A stretch of 64,000 bases of DNA, from NCBI GenBank assembly GCA_003056425.1, contig PYVY01000021.1, positions 1 through 64,000 of the forward strand. Reading direction: 5' to 3'. A program made the position numbers and the translations under genes. Position 1 is the first letter of the stretch. Every line of letters starts with the position of its first letter. The notes under the pieces are model-generated. The model had not been told where the DNA came from and searched no databases. It saw nothing but the letters and a program-made list of their open reading frames with translations. This DNA is from Alteromonas indica (GTDB taxonomy: Bacteria; Pseudomonadota; Gammaproteobacteria; Enterobacterales; Alteromonadaceae). Shown here piece by piece: positions 1-8,853 of the stretch.

Positions 1-56
1 TCTAGTATTCAAAAAACAAAACACTAACAGGCACATAAAAAAATGACCGACAAATT

Positions 57-126
57 CCCTTGGTAATTAGCGATTACGACAGAATCGCTTGGTAATTAAG
101 ATACGACAAAGTCGCTTGGTGTTAAC
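57..126. repeat. Imperfect tandem repeat, two and a half units of 27-29 bp
   Basis: Units begin at 57, 86 and 113, each with a CGCTTGGT or CCCTTGGT start followed by AATTA and a TACGACA core; the third unit is cut after about 14 bases. This is seen directly. I cannot assign a role. Confidence 0.5.
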
Positions 127-395
127 AATTGTTACGTTTAGTAGCCCATATTTGATCTAGCACTTTTAGATGTAGGTTAAGATGTCATCTGACAGGCAGC
201 TTCAGACAATTATCGGACAAACAGATTATTGGCTTTTTTGAGTTTTGTACTAATTGCGGATATCTCCTCTGTAGCCAACGTAATTGTTGAGGTCATAAAA
301 GCCCATAGGAAGTGTGTGGTAGCATTTTTGACGATTATTAGAAGCTATGAAAGGTCTGAAAAAACCTGCTCGATTCAGACCTGTAATAAAAAATG

Positions 396-412
396 CTTAA
401 GGTTTTCTTAAG
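396..412 (+). promoter_or_regulatory. PmrA/QseB-type operator before the regulator operon
   Basis: A perfect direct repeat CTTAAG-GTTTT-CTTAAG with 11-bp period. A -10-like TATATC begins at 421, so the second half-site sits in the -35 region, the usual place for activation by OmpR-family regulators of the PmrA/QseB type. The position just before the regulator gene implies autoregulation. The same box recurs at 4229, 5813, 11901 and 15215. Confidence 0.75.
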
Positions 413-457
413 TTTTTTTGTATATCCTTAAATTTACTGAGAAATTATGGGGATCTT

Positions 458-1123
458 ATGCGCATACTGTTAGTTGAAGACGATAAGCCTTTGTCCAACG
501 CGCTTAAAGTTTCATTAAGAAAGGCAAACTATACTGTAGACTGTGTCTACGATGGTGCCAGCGCAATAAGTACACTTCGCCCATCGCAAAATGATATTGT
601 CATTTTGGATCTAGGTCTACCAGACCAGGATGGATTAATCGTTCTCAAGAGTATTCGAAAAACTAATCCAGTACTGCCAGTCTTAATTCTGACCGCAAGA
701 GACAAGACCTCTGACAAAATATCAGGGCTAGATGCGGGTGCAGACGATTACCTCCCCAAACCCTTTGAAATTGATGAGTTGCTGGCGCGCTTACGGGTTT
801 TAGAGCGCAGATTAGGTACGTCTTCAGAAAGTGTGATCACTGTGCAGAACGTCAGCCTTGATACAAAGCACCATACATTGACTATTGATAGTGACATAGT
901 ACATCTTCCGCGTAGAGAGCTTATGCTTTTGAAAGCGCTAATTGAAAACGCGGGTCGCATATTGAGTAAGCATCAACTTGAGAGCAAACTCTATGAATGG
1001 GGTGAGGAAGTTTCAAGCAATACAATAGAAGTGCATATCAGCAATTTAAGAAAAAAGATGCCAGAAAACTTCATTCGAACCATTAGAGGCGTAGGGTATT
1101 GCATATCCAACTCTGGAGATTAA
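458..1123 (+). CDS. OmpR-family response regulator, PmrA/QseB-like
   Basis: A 221-residue protein with an N-terminal receiver domain (about 1-115) and a C-terminal winged-helix DNA-binding domain (about 125-217). Receiver residues are in place: acidic pair E7/D8/D9, phosphoacceptor D51, T79 and K101. The winged helix carries the SNTIEVHISNLRKK signature of the PmrA/QseB/BasR branch. The ATG follows a GGGG-rich ribosome site. It is the first gene of a five-gene operon and lies one base before its kinase. It is the likely reader of the five CTTAAG-N5-CTTAAG boxes; naming it PmrA is inference from lipid A targets (EptA, ArnT-like, DgkA) in the same island. Confidence 0.9.
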   Translation: MRILLVEDDKPLSNALKVSLRKANYTVDCVYDGASAISTLRPSQNDIVILDLGLPDQDGLIVLKSIRKTNPVLPVLILTARDKTSDKISGLDAGADDYLPKPFEIDELLARLRVLERRLGTSSESVITVQNVSLDTKHHTLTIDSDIVHLPRRELMLLKALIENAGRILSKHQLESKLYEWGEEVSSNTIEVHISNLRKKMPENFIRTIRGVGYCISNSGD

Positions 1124-1124
1124 C

Positions 1125-2414
1125 GTGACGTCGATTCGTCGCTTTCTTATTTTAACTCTTACCAGTGCTTTAGTCCTTATTGTCTTCAGTGCGGCGCTCC
1201 ACGGCTATCGTGCCACAATAGGTATATCAACTACGCTACTAGACAATGAACTCACCGCGTTAAGTAGTGCCGTTGCTTCGTTCAATGGTGGCTCACCAGG
1301 TAAAGATCACGCTTTGTTATTTCAAATCTGGCAGGACGATAAGCTGATAAAAAGTTCAAGCAAAGTGTTAAAGGCCCCACTCTCTGACTTTAAAGACGGT
1401 TTCTCAGAAAAAAATGCTCTTGGAACACGATGGCGTGTGCATACCTCTTATGTAAAAGATGATGGCTCTTGGTACATGGTGGCGCAACCATTGAGTAATC
1501 GCTTTACGTTAGCAGATGCATTAACCGTTGCTTCCATTACTCCTTTTATTGTCAGTGTTCCCCTTCTTGTCGTAATTTTGTTTTTAGGAATAACCTGGGG
1601 GCTTGCCCCCCTAAAACAGCTTTCTCGAAAATTGGCTAAACGAACAGGTAATAACTTTTCTACCATTGCACTTGATAGAGAACCCAGTGAACTTAAACCT
1701 GTTGTTTCTACGCTCAACTCAATGTTTTCTCGACTAAGTGCTGCGTTTGAAAGAGAACAGCAGTTTGCGTCCAACGCCGCACATGAACTGCGTACACCGC
1801 TAAGTGTGATGAAAATCAATATTCACAATATTGCTGAAGAATTAGGAGATAGCGGTAAACTACTTGAAACGCTTCAACGCGACACCGATCGGATGATTGA
1901 CGCGGTGAATCAATTTTTGTTACTGACACGTACCAGTCCGGAGACATTTGTAGAACAAAAAGAGGCAGTTAATCTGCACTTTGTTGCGCAAGAAGTGATT
2001 AGCGATCTATATGGAAAAATTGAAACCAAACAGCAAGAGATATCCTTAGAAGGCGATGAGATTTGGTTAAACAGCGTACATTTTATGTTGTACACCTTAT
2101 TGCAAAATCTTATTACCAACGCCAGTAATTATTCCCCTGAAGGGGCACAAATTGTTGTTCGAATTGAACAACTCGCATCAAACGTAGTTTTGAGTGTCGC
2201 GGACTCGGGTCCTGGCATACCAATAAGTGAACGAGCCAGCGTATTAAAGCGATTTAACCGCGCAGCACAAGCTAAGACGACAACAGGCAGCGGCCTTGGT
2301 TTGGCCATAGTATTGCAAATTGCTGCTCTGCATAATGCCAATGTTGTGCTTGATGATGCTAAGATCGGAGGCCTTGAAGTGAAGGTGGAGTTTGAAAATG
2401 AACTCTTACTTTAA
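1125..2414 (+). CDS. Sensor histidine kinase, PmrB/QseC-like
   Basis: A 429-residue inner-membrane kinase partnered with the upstream regulator. It has a TM segment at about 7-27, a periplasmic loop of about 100 residues, a second TM at about 138-160, a linker, then the dimerisation helix with H220 in HELRTP, the N box around N328/N332, G1 at DSGPGIP (360) and G2 at GSGLGLA (388). The GTG start follows the regulator stop by one base. I see no ExxE iron-binding motif in the periplasmic loop such as PmrB of enterics carries, so the stimulus cannot be called. It overlaps the next gene, consistent with one transcript. Confidence 0.88.
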   Translation: MTSIRRFLILTLTSALVLIVFSAALHGYRATIGISTTLLDNELTALSSAVASFNGGSPGKDHALLFQIWQDDKLIKSSSKVLKAPLSDFKDGFSEKNALGTRWRVHTSYVKDDGSWYMVAQPLSNRFTLADALTVASITPFIVSVPLLVVILFLGITWGLAPLKQLSRKLAKRTGNNFSTIALDREPSELKPVVSTLNSMFSRLSAAFEREQQFASNAAHELRTPLSVMKINIHNIAEELGDSGKLLETLQRDTDRMIDAVNQFLLLTRTSPETFVEQKEAVNLHFVAQEVISDLYGKIETKQQEISLEGDEIWLNSVHFMLYTLLQNLITNASNYSPEGAQIVVRIEQLASNVVLSVADSGPGIPISERASVLKRFNRAAQAKTTTGSGLGLAIVLQIAALHNANVVLDDAKIGGLEVKVEFENELLL

Positions 2415-2763
2415 ATTTTCTATTGGCCTTTTTATTGGCCTTTTATCATTTTTCTCTCCTCGTGCGTTTGCACTAACTGAAGTCGTGATAGAAATTAAAG
2501 ATCATCTTTTTTACCCGCAGAATGTAGTGGTTCCAGCGGGGAAAAAGGTACGTCTTACTTTCATCAATTTCGACGATAGCCCCGAGGAAATAGACAGTTT
2601 TTCCCTTAACAGAGAAAAAGTGATTTTTGCCAAAAGCAAAGGCAGTATTTACATTGGACCGCTGACACAAGGTGAATATCCTTTCTTTGGAGAATTCCAC
2701 CCTAACAGTGCAGTGGGCAAAGTAGTCGTAAAGGAACAAGAGGAGAAGCCTGATGCTCATTAA
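2398..2763 (+). CDS. Secreted cupredoxin-like protein
   Basis: About 121 residues with a signal peptide (cleavage likely after AFA, residue 25) and a single cupredoxin fold of the type found next to FTR1-like permeases. The C-terminal part has the GEYPFFGEFHP signature of this family; the usual type-1 copper cysteine is absent, so a blue copper site is unlikely. I chose ATG 2398, with GGAG nine bases upstream, over an in-frame TTG at 2392. It overlaps the kinase by 17 bases and the permease by 11. Its likely role is periplasmic metal handling with the next gene; that is inference. Confidence 0.75.
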   Translation: MNSYFKFSIGLFIGLLSFFSPRAFALTEVVIEIKDHLFYPQNVVVPAGKKVRLTFINFDDSPEEIDSFSLNREKVIFAKSKGSIYIGPLTQGEYPFFGEFHPNSAVGKVVVKEQEEKPDAH

Positions 2764-3517
2764 TACGGTCGTACTCTTCTTAAGAGACACATTACCTATT
2801 TTTCTATTGCTCAGTGTACTTCTTGCATTACCTGGCGTTTCACGATTGTCGCTAGTATGGCGAATAGCCTCACTGTTAGTGACCGCAGCAATGACATATT
2901 CTTATCTAGGCGTTATCTCTCAACTGGCAGAGGGCGCTGGCTTTGAGTTATTAAAATCGTTACTCCTAGTGAGTGCCTGGATAGGTATTTGTGTGCTAGT
3001 CATTTGTCCCTTTTCAAAACGTAACTTCATCAGAATGGGTATTACGTTGCTTGTGCTGGGTATTGGGTTACCTAACAGTTTGCATTTTATGGTGTACTTT
3101 GTGTCAGGGCTTACGCAAAACAGTGATAGTACGTTGCTTTTTCTTGGTACTACAATTGGGCTGGGGATCAGTATCAGCATCGCTATTTTGCTCAATATCG
3201 CACTAACGCACTTTGTAAGCCACAAAGCGACGTTTTGTTTCACGACTCTTTTTGTCGCCGCGCAAGTTGCAAACATCGCGCTTCTTTTGGAACAAATAGA
3301 TATATTTCCTGCCCCACAACAAGTTTGGGATAGTAGTCATATCGTTAGTGACAACAGCGAGTATGGGCATTTATTGAACGCATTAATTGGCTACGAAGCC
3401 ACTCCATCAATGAGTTACATGATGTTATTTATATTTACTTTGGTTGTGCCCAATACTATTGCTGCGACAAGGAAGCGCATACCTGCGCTGTGGCAACAAG
3501 TGGAGGTTACACAATGA
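2753..3517 (+). CDS. Divergent FTR1-like membrane permease
   Basis: A 254-residue protein with about seven hydrophobic segments. The C-terminal stretch with VWDSSHIVSDNSEYGHLL and a following GYEATPS matches the end of FTR1/EfeU iron permeases. The first-helix REGLE motif that binds iron is replaced by RDTLP, and I see no second REXXE. It may therefore carry something other than ferric iron or have lost transport. It overlaps the cupredoxin gene by 11 bases and the next gene by four, so it is operonic. Assignment to the family rests on the C-terminal pattern, topology and neighbour. Confidence 0.7.
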   Translation: MLINTVVLFLRDTLPIFLLLSVLLALPGVSRLSLVWRIASLLVTAAMTYSYLGVISQLAEGAGFELLKSLLLVSAWIGICVLVICPFSKRNFIRMGITLLVLGIGLPNSLHFMVYFVSGLTQNSDSTLLFLGTTIGLGISISIAILLNIALTHFVSHKATFCFTTLFVAAQVANIALLLEQIDIFPAPQQVWDSSHIVSDNSEYGHLLNALIGYEATPSMSYMMLFIFTLVVPNTIAATRKRIPALWQQVEVTQ

Positions 3518-4209
3518 AGCGCACTATCTTATTATTAGTTGTCCTTCTTGCCGCATTTTCTGTGAGCGCTGACAATTTTACCGTAGACAGAGTCTATCAC
3601 CCTTATGTATTGCCTTTTGAACGCGAATTCGAGTGGCGATTAACTTCACGCCAAAATGATAACGGCAATGTATTGATGCAACGCTACTCGTTTGGACACG
3701 CCCTTTCTGAGTTTGTAATCCTGGAGGCTTACCTTGTGGGAGCTCGCGATGAAAACCGAGATTTTGGGATAGAATCTTATGAACTTGAGCTTCGTTGGAT
3801 GGTCACTGAACAAGGAAAGTATTGGGCTGATTGGGGAGCCTTATTTGAATTAGAAAAGCAACACAATACGGATGACTGGGCAGCTAAGGCCGGCATTCTG
3901 AATGAAAAAGAGTTTGGTCAGTTTAGTCTAACTACTAACGCAAGCCTAGTATATGAATGGGGTGAAACCATTGCCAATGAGTGGGAGAGCGAATTCAAAG
4001 CAAAATTTCGCTATCGCTGGCTCCCAGAGGTTCAACCCGGTATTGAGATATATGTAGGAGAGGACTATGTGGGCGCTGGTCCGGTTTTTATGGGAATTAA
4101 ACGCTACGACAGGCAAAAGCAATTAAAATGGGAGCTTGGCTTTATTGCAGGGCTCAATGGTGACAGTAAAGATCACACATTGCGTATGTCACTGGAATAC
4201 GAATTTTAA
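3514..4209 (+). CDS. Putative outer-membrane beta-barrel protein
   Basis: About 231 residues with a clear signal peptide (cleavage after SVSA, residue 19), alternating aromatic/polar strands and a C-terminal phenylalanine typical of BAM substrates. ATG 3514 is chosen because GGAGG precedes it and it overlaps the permease stop as ATGA. I do not recognise a named family. As last gene of the regulator-kinase-cupredoxin-permease operon it may act in envelope metal passage or sensing; this is context only. Confidence 0.7.
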   Translation: MKRTILLLVVLLAAFSVSADNFTVDRVYHPYVLPFEREFEWRLTSRQNDNGNVLMQRYSFGHALSEFVILEAYLVGARDENRDFGIESYELELRWMVTEQGKYWADWGALFELEKQHNTDDWAAKAGILNEKEFGQFSLTTNASLVYEWGETIANEWESEFKAKFRYRWLPEVQPGIEIYVGEDYVGAGPVFMGIKRYDRQKQLKWELGFIAGLNGDSKDHTLRMSLEYEF

Positions 4210-4228
4210 TGCTCAGACGTATTATAGG

Positions 4229-4245
4229 CTTAAGCTTTTCTTAAG
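4229..4245 (+). promoter_or_regulatory. PmrA-type operator before the decayed operon
   Basis: CTTAAG-CTTTT-CTTAAG, a perfect direct repeat with 11-bp period, 20 bases after the outer-membrane protein stop. It stands before the pseudogene copy of the GT2-VTT-ArnT operon and is intact although the genes are not. Confidence 0.7.
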
Positions 4246-4283
4246 GTTTTTACTTTCATACACACGCCATATGCATCGATAGA

Positions 4284-4945
4284 CGTTGGTGTAGCTCTGT
4301 CTGCAAAAAATCTTCCTTCATTGCTATGGGAGATTATTCATTCAGTAACTCCTGAACAAACTGAAGTCATCGTAGGCGATGACGGTAGTGATTACAATAC
4401 ATCTACATTACTGGCCACTTTGGCAGGATCATTCCCTTTACTTTAAGGGGGAGTGGACATCTCCAGTTGCAGAAAGAGCACTTCTGGTAATCGCTGCTCA
4501 CGGAAAATGGATTGTTACGTTAGACGCTGATGGTTAAAACGATCCTGTGGATATCCCAAAATTAATAGAAACAGCTAAACAAGTAAATAGTCCCCACTTT
4601 TGCGTCATTGGTTATCGACAAAAAAGAAAAGATACAAGATGAAACGTGTGCAATCTAAAGTAGTGAATTGCATTCGTCAGAATGTTTTAGGTGATGCTAA
4701 CCTGATACGGGCTGTGGGTTAAAGCTGCTTCCACGACGTACCTTTCTATTGCTTCCATATTTTGATCAATTGCATCTATGCCTTCACAAAGCGGCTAGCA
4801 TAATATGAAAAATCTCATCGGAAGATTGGTGCTAATTCAGGGGAAAAGTCACTGTGAATCATCTAGCTCGCCATGAAGTCAATCAAATTACAATGCTTGG
4901 AATAGAGATTGGGCTGGTATTGTAGATATGCTCGGCGCCAGGTGG
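4284..4945 (+). pseudogene. Decayed GT2 glycosyltransferase
   Basis: Conceptual translation across several frames and stops follows the intact glycosyltransferase at 11987-12721 from end to end: VALSAKNLPSLLWEII near 4290, IVGDDGS near 4370, VTLDADG followed by a stop and NDPVDIPKLIE near 4525, a CVIGYRQKRKDT match near 4605, then the GCGLK and PYFD regions near 4715-4760 and a NHxxRH and YNxLG match near 4857-4905. In-frame stops and frameshifts make it non-functional. It is the first member of a degenerate duplicate operon. Confidence 0.8.
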
Positions 4946-4979
4946 TTGATGTAGTGTAAATAAACTCGGTTCCATCAAC

Positions 4980-5672
4980 GTGATATTCACGCATAAAAAG
5001 TGAGTATTTTCCTCTTATGCGTACTGTCAGTTTCCTGATGAGGCAGTGGTTAGTTACCTATCAGTTCAAGTATCCAGTGACATTCTTGAGCACATAGCAC
5101 TGATCCAAACTGGTTAATATCTTACATAGCGAAACTCAGCACGGAAGAAGTATTCTTGGTTTTGAGTGCCTTTGTGGTATTAATGACACTGGGTATTCCC
5201 CGGCAAGCTGTTAGCTTTTTTGAGGGCGTGGCTTTGGCCCATCTGAGGGTAGTATTATAGCGCTACTACTTACCTGTATGTCCGCAAGTGCAGCCTATCT
5301 ATTGGTACGCGGTTCTTTTAGAAAGCTCATAGCCAAAGCCATTAAATCAGAAGTTTATGAAAACCGTTTTTTACAATTGCGCGTGTACTCCTGAAAAGCA
5401 GCTTTCGAACAATACTTATGGTTCGACTGTTCCCAATAGGCGCCAATGTTGTGACCAATACTATAGGTGGCGCGTTTCTAGTACTTTTAATTCCTTTCAT
5501 TATAGCAAGTGGGTTAGGCTTTATTCCGCAAACCTTACTTTTCTCAATGCTAGGAGGTGGCTCTCGTTATATTAATGCCGTAGAAAAACCTATCCATATA
5601 GCAGGCCTAGTAATTAGCGTTTTGCTAATACTTTCAATGTTGCGCTTTACTCACAAGGACCATGCGCAGTGA
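4980..5672 (+). pseudogene. Decayed VTT-domain (TVP38/TMEM64-like) membrane protein
   Basis: Broken-frame translation resembles the intact protein at 12722-13438. LSAFVVLMTLGIPRQAVSF near 5165 matches its LSIGLPRQLVAF region. The open stretch 5418-5672, with RLFPIGANVVTN and GFIPQTLLFSMLGGG, matches its C-terminal half (RLLPVGNNLLTN, GYIPQMAVFALMGKG). Stops separate the two halves. The last open piece could still be read as an 84-residue peptide, but I take it as a remnant. Confidence 0.75.
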
Positions 5673-5833
5673 CAAATATATTTCGTCACGAGCGTAAGAT
5701 TTTCGTACTTTTTGTTGTTGCAGCCATCATTATTTTCAGTGGTTTAGGCGTTCTCGATGCCTGGCCGCCCGACGAACCACGTTTTACGTTAGTTACCAAA
5801 AAAAGTGACCCACTTAAGCTACTCTTAAGGTAG
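5669..5833 (+). pseudogene. Truncated ArnT-like GT39 N-terminus
   Basis: A GTG-started open frame of 54 codons overlaps the preceding remnant. Its first 45 residues copy the start of the intact ArnT-like protein: a hydrophobic helix followed by DAWPPDEPRF, against DPWPADEPRF in the intact gene. Similarity stops around 5800 and the frame runs through the next operator into a stop. The rest of the gene (more than 500 codons) has been deleted and replaced by the promoter of the next operon. Confidence 0.75.
5813..5829 (+). promoter_or_regulatory. PmrA-type operator before the diiron-enzyme operon
   Basis: CTTAAG-CTACT-CTTAAG, perfect 11-bp direct repeat, with a -10-like TAATAC at 5839, nine bases downstream. 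The first gene of the operon starts at 5876. This ties the five-gene enzyme operon to the two-component system at the start of the window. Confidence 0.72.
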
Positions 5834-5875
5834 CGCGGTAATACTCATACTATCGAAGAACACAAGAGTGTACGT

Positions 5876-6628
5876 ATGAGCCTTACTTTATCGGTAGCAC
5901 CAACCCCCCTCGACGATGGGGAGGCATTTCAGCACAGAAGACAGCGCAGATCACTTGCTTTTGTTGCTGCAAATCTTACTTACCCAGCAAGGCAACAAAT
6001 TGAAACCTTTATCGCTAATGGCTTCGCTACTCGCTATAACGCGCATATCACTTCATTCATGCCTATGTTGTTTGCACTTGAATTTAACGGAGTAAAGGCT
6101 GCCGCCGGTGCGAGATGTAGTGCTACTGACAGCACCAACCACGCACTTTTCATCGAGCAGTACTTAGATAGCACTATTGAGGGGGAATTATTACGTCATG
6201 GAATTAGCACGCAAAGACACGAAATTGTAGAAGTAGGTAACTTATTTAGTTGTTCACCGCGATATACGCTACCACTTTTACTGTCACTGTGCTTTTTATT
6301 CTCTCAGCTTGGTAAAAAGCACGTTGTGTTTAGTGCGACGACCCAAGTAAAAAAACTTCTTCAAAATTCAGGTGTTTCGCTTATTTTCTTGGCGCCAGCT
6401 AATGCAAAAAAACTGGTATCCAGTCACGATGATTGGGGTACGTATTACGATACAGCACCACAAGTAATAGCCCTGGCCCTCAAAGAAGTTACCCATCAGG
6501 TAATGAACAGTGTACTTCTTCGTCAATACTATCAACAGGCAATTGGACTCATCACTGGTTCAAATTTCGAACAACAACTAAACGATGCCTTAGTTTGCTA
6601 CCCAAAAGGAGCCTCGCATGTTGCTTGA
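5876..6628 (+). CDS. Thermostable-hemolysin family protein
   Basis: A 250-residue soluble protein without signal peptide. The region around ATRYNAHITSFMPMLFAL (50-67), the LFIEQYLD stretch (111-118) and IVEVGNLFS (138-146) are the marks of the family named thermostable hemolysin (delta-VPH, T_hemolysin). The name is historical; the fold is thought to be related to GNAT/autoinducer-synthase acyltransferases, so an acyl-transfer role is possible but unproven. It is the first gene after the operator and overlaps the ligase gene by 11 bases, so the two are likely co-translated. Confidence 0.8.
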   Translation: MSLTLSVAPTPLDDGEAFQHRRQRRSLAFVAANLTYPARQQIETFIANGFATRYNAHITSFMPMLFALEFNGVKAAAGARCSATDSTNHALFIEQYLDSTIEGELLRHGISTQRHEIVEVGNLFSCSPRYTLPLLLSLCFLFSQLGKKHVVFSATTQVKKLLQNSGVSLIFLAPANAKKLVSSHDDWGTYYDTAPQVIALALKEVTHQVMNSVLLRQYYQQAIGLITGSNFEQQLNDALVCYPKGASHVA

Positions 6629-8123
6629 GCACTACTTAAACGGTGACGACTCAGCTATTGCGCTGAAGTACAAAGATAAATCGTTGACGTATTTGGCACT
6701 TAAAGAGGCAGTTACTCACCTTGCCAATTGGATCACAAACAACAATGTGAGTCGCATTGCTATCGCCTTTGACAATAGTTTTGCGTGGGTGGTAGCTGAC
6801 CTTGCATGCCAAGAAGCACAAGTTTGCTGCGTACCTATTCCACTGTTTTTCAGTGAGACACAGCAGCGACATGTTATCGAAGAGAGTCAGTGTGAATGCC
6901 TACTCACGACCGAAGTCTTAAGCTTCTTTCCTTCTTCTAAGAAAGAAGTCTTGAGTGATAGCTTAAACATTACTGGATATATGCTAACTCCGCTCGCAGC
7001 ATCGGTGAGTATGCCTACAGGCACTAACAAGATTACTTTTACGTCAGGGTCGACAGGCACGCCAAAAGGTGTATGCCTTTCTAACGAATCTCAGTGGCAA
7101 GTTGCAAGGTCTATTGATAGTGCTTTTCAACAGGACGAAGTCAATCATTTGTGCATACTGCCTCTTTCTACATTGCTTGAAAATATAGCGGGTATTTATG
7201 CGTCACTACTTCATGGCGGTACTGTACAGCTTGCATCCGCAAGTGCGAGAGGTTTTGAAGGTAGTCGACTTGTAAACCCGCAAACATTACTAAAACTAAT
7301 AAACGATGTGCAGCCAACGTCAATTATCTTAGTACCGGATTTACTCATGGTGCTTCTCCAAGCATGTTCAAAAGGCTGGCTGCCACCGACGTCGTTATCG
7401 TTTATAGCAGTTGGCGGCGCTCATGTTTCACCTTTCTTATTGACTGAAGCTCGAACCAGAGGCTTACCCGTTTATGAAGGCTATGGCCTGTCAGAGGCTG
7501 TTTCGGTCTCTACACTCAATACACCAAACTGCAATGTGCTTGGTTCTGCAGGCAAAGCGCTTGGTCACAATACACTTCATATAGACAAAGGCGAAGTTGT
7601 CGTGACGGGTAATCATTTTTTAGGATATTTGAATCAACCAGAAAGTTTTTATCCATCCGAGGTGAGAACTGGGGACCTAGGCGTTATTAACGATGGCGTT
7701 TTAACGTTAAGTGGCCGTAAGAAAAATATTATGGTTAACAGCGCAGGTAGAAACGTGTCACCGGAATGGATCGAATCTTTACTGATGGGGAGTGGATTAT
7801 TGCGTCAGGCGCTCGTCTTCTGTGAAGCTCGCCCCCACAGTGTTGCTTTGATAGTTCCTTTATCACCTCAGATCTCAACGGACAGAATTAGAAAAGCCGT
7901 TGAACTGATTAATCAACAATTACCCGACTATGCACAAATAGAAAACTTTGATGTCGTTGCGCCGTTTACACCAGAAAATGGGTTGTTAACTCAAACAGGT
8001 AAGGTCAAACGGGACGATGTAATCACTCATTACAGCTGTACTTTAGCCGCACTGTATTCAACCTCTTACTTTATCTCGCACGCTGAAAACAGTGTGTATA
8101 AAAACATTATCTCTGGAGAGTAA
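6618..8123 (+). CDS. AMP-forming acyl ligase (ANL superfamily)
   Basis: A 501-residue adenylate-forming enzyme expected to activate a carboxylic acid with ATP. Core motifs are intact: the phosphate loop FTSGSTGTPKG (141-151), YEGYGLSEA (286-294), TGDLG (351-355), the hinge GRKKN (366-370) and the C-terminal catalytic lysine in TGKVKR (K462). It is shorter than long-chain acyl-CoA ligases and has no fused carrier domain. AAGGAG precedes the ATG. It overlaps the hemolysin-family gene and is followed after three bases by the diiron enzyme, so the acid it activates or its product probably feeds the neighbours. Substrate is unknown. Confidence 0.85.
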   Translation: MLLEHYLNGDDSAIALKYKDKSLTYLALKEAVTHLANWITNNNVSRIAIAFDNSFAWVVADLACQEAQVCCVPIPLFFSETQQRHVIEESQCECLLTTEVLSFFPSSKKEVLSDSLNITGYMLTPLAASVSMPTGTNKITFTSGSTGTPKGVCLSNESQWQVARSIDSAFQQDEVNHLCILPLSTLLENIAGIYASLLHGGTVQLASASARGFEGSRLVNPQTLLKLINDVQPTSIILVPDLLMVLLQACSKGWLPPTSLSFIAVGGAHVSPFLLTEARTRGLPVYEGYGLSEAVSVSTLNTPNCNVLGSAGKALGHNTLHIDKGEVVVTGNHFLGYLNQPESFYPSEVRTGDLGVINDGVLTLSGRKKNIMVNSAGRNVSPEWIESLLMGSGLLRQALVFCEARPHSVALIVPLSPQISTDRIRKAVELINQQLPDYAQIENFDVVAPFTPENGLLTQTGKVKRDDVITHYSCTLAALYSTSYFISHAENSVYKNIISGE

Positions 8124-8126
8124 ATA

Positions 8127-8807
8127 GTGTCATTTTATCAACAACTTCAAGAAAGTACCGAGCAAGCTAGAAACACGTTTTTACAAGTGCCAATAATTCA
8201 ACGTTGTTTTAACAATGACTTTTCCCTTGATGATTATATAGCGTTCCTTCAACAGGCCTATCACCACGTTAAATTCACCGTCCCGCTTCTTATGGCTACT
8301 GGCGCGAAATTAACCGAAGAGAAAGAATGGCTTCGCGAAGCAATTGGCGAATATATTGAAGAGGAAATGGGACACCAAGAGTGGATTTTAAACGACTTAG
8401 CAGCATGTGGGGTGGATAAGAACGAAGTTCGCTACGGCCAGCCTGCACCCGCTACTGAACTTATGGTTGCCTATGCGTTTGACGCCATTGCGCGTAAAAA
8501 CCCACTTTATTTTTTTGGAATGGTGTTTGTACTGGAAGGCACAAGCATTGCGCTGGCTGATGCTGCGGCAAAGCAAATTAAAGACAAGCTGTCGCTCCCC
8601 AAGTCAGCTTTTAAGTATTTGACTTCACATGGTGCACTGGACCAAGAGCATATAGTGTTCTTTGAGGGGTTAATGAACAAAATAGTCGCCCCTCAAGAGC
8701 AGGCCATGATCATACACAGCGCTAACATGTTTTATCGCTTGTATGGTGATATTTTTCGCGAACTTACACCAGAACATGGTTTACACCCCGTTGCACAAAC
8801 TGCGTAA
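8127..8807 (+). CDS. Haem-oxygenase-like diiron enzyme (HDO/TenA-like)
   Basis: A 226-residue all-helical protein of the haem-oxygenase fold, often annotated as iron-containing redox enzyme. Metal-ligand candidates of the HDO class are visible: H46/H47 in the first helix, E80 and H83 in EEEMGH, E137 in VLEGTS, and D172/H175 in LDQEHIVFFE. Known HDO enzymes use dioxygen for decarboxylation, hydroxylation or N-oxygenation of small molecules. TenA thiaminases lack this ligand set, so I favour an oxygenase. The GTG start has GGAG upstream. It is flanked by the ligase and the SDR in one operon; the substrate is not evident. Confidence 0.8.
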   Translation: MSFYQQLQESTEQARNTFLQVPIIQRCFNNDFSLDDYIAFLQQAYHHVKFTVPLLMATGAKLTEEKEWLREAIGEYIEEEMGHQEWILNDLAACGVDKNEVRYGQPAPATELMVAYAFDAIARKNPLYFFGMVFVLEGTSIALADAAAKQIKDKLSLPKSAFKYLTSHGALDQEHIVFFEGLMNKIVAPQEQAMIIHSANMFYRLYGDIFRELTPEHGLHPVAQTA

Positions 8808-8853
8808 CTTGGTGAACACTGTTTTAGCTAGGGATAACGCAAGGTAAAGTATT

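Larger units (their letters stand above)
1..457. other. Intergenic region before the two-component operon
   Basis: No convincing gene is present; the one short open frame here has no ribosome site and no protein-like composition. The stretch holds a short imperfect tandem repeat at 57-126 and, at 396-412, the operator of the downstream operon. The sequence is AT-rich, like the island that follows. Confidence 0.6.

Noticed and set aside
229..411. 60-codon open frame in the first intergenic region
   Set aside because: No ribosome site, runs into the operator, and no protein-like pattern.
5418..5672. Intact 84-residue membrane protein
   Set aside because: It corresponds to the C-terminal half of the VTT-domain protein at 12722 and has lost the rest.
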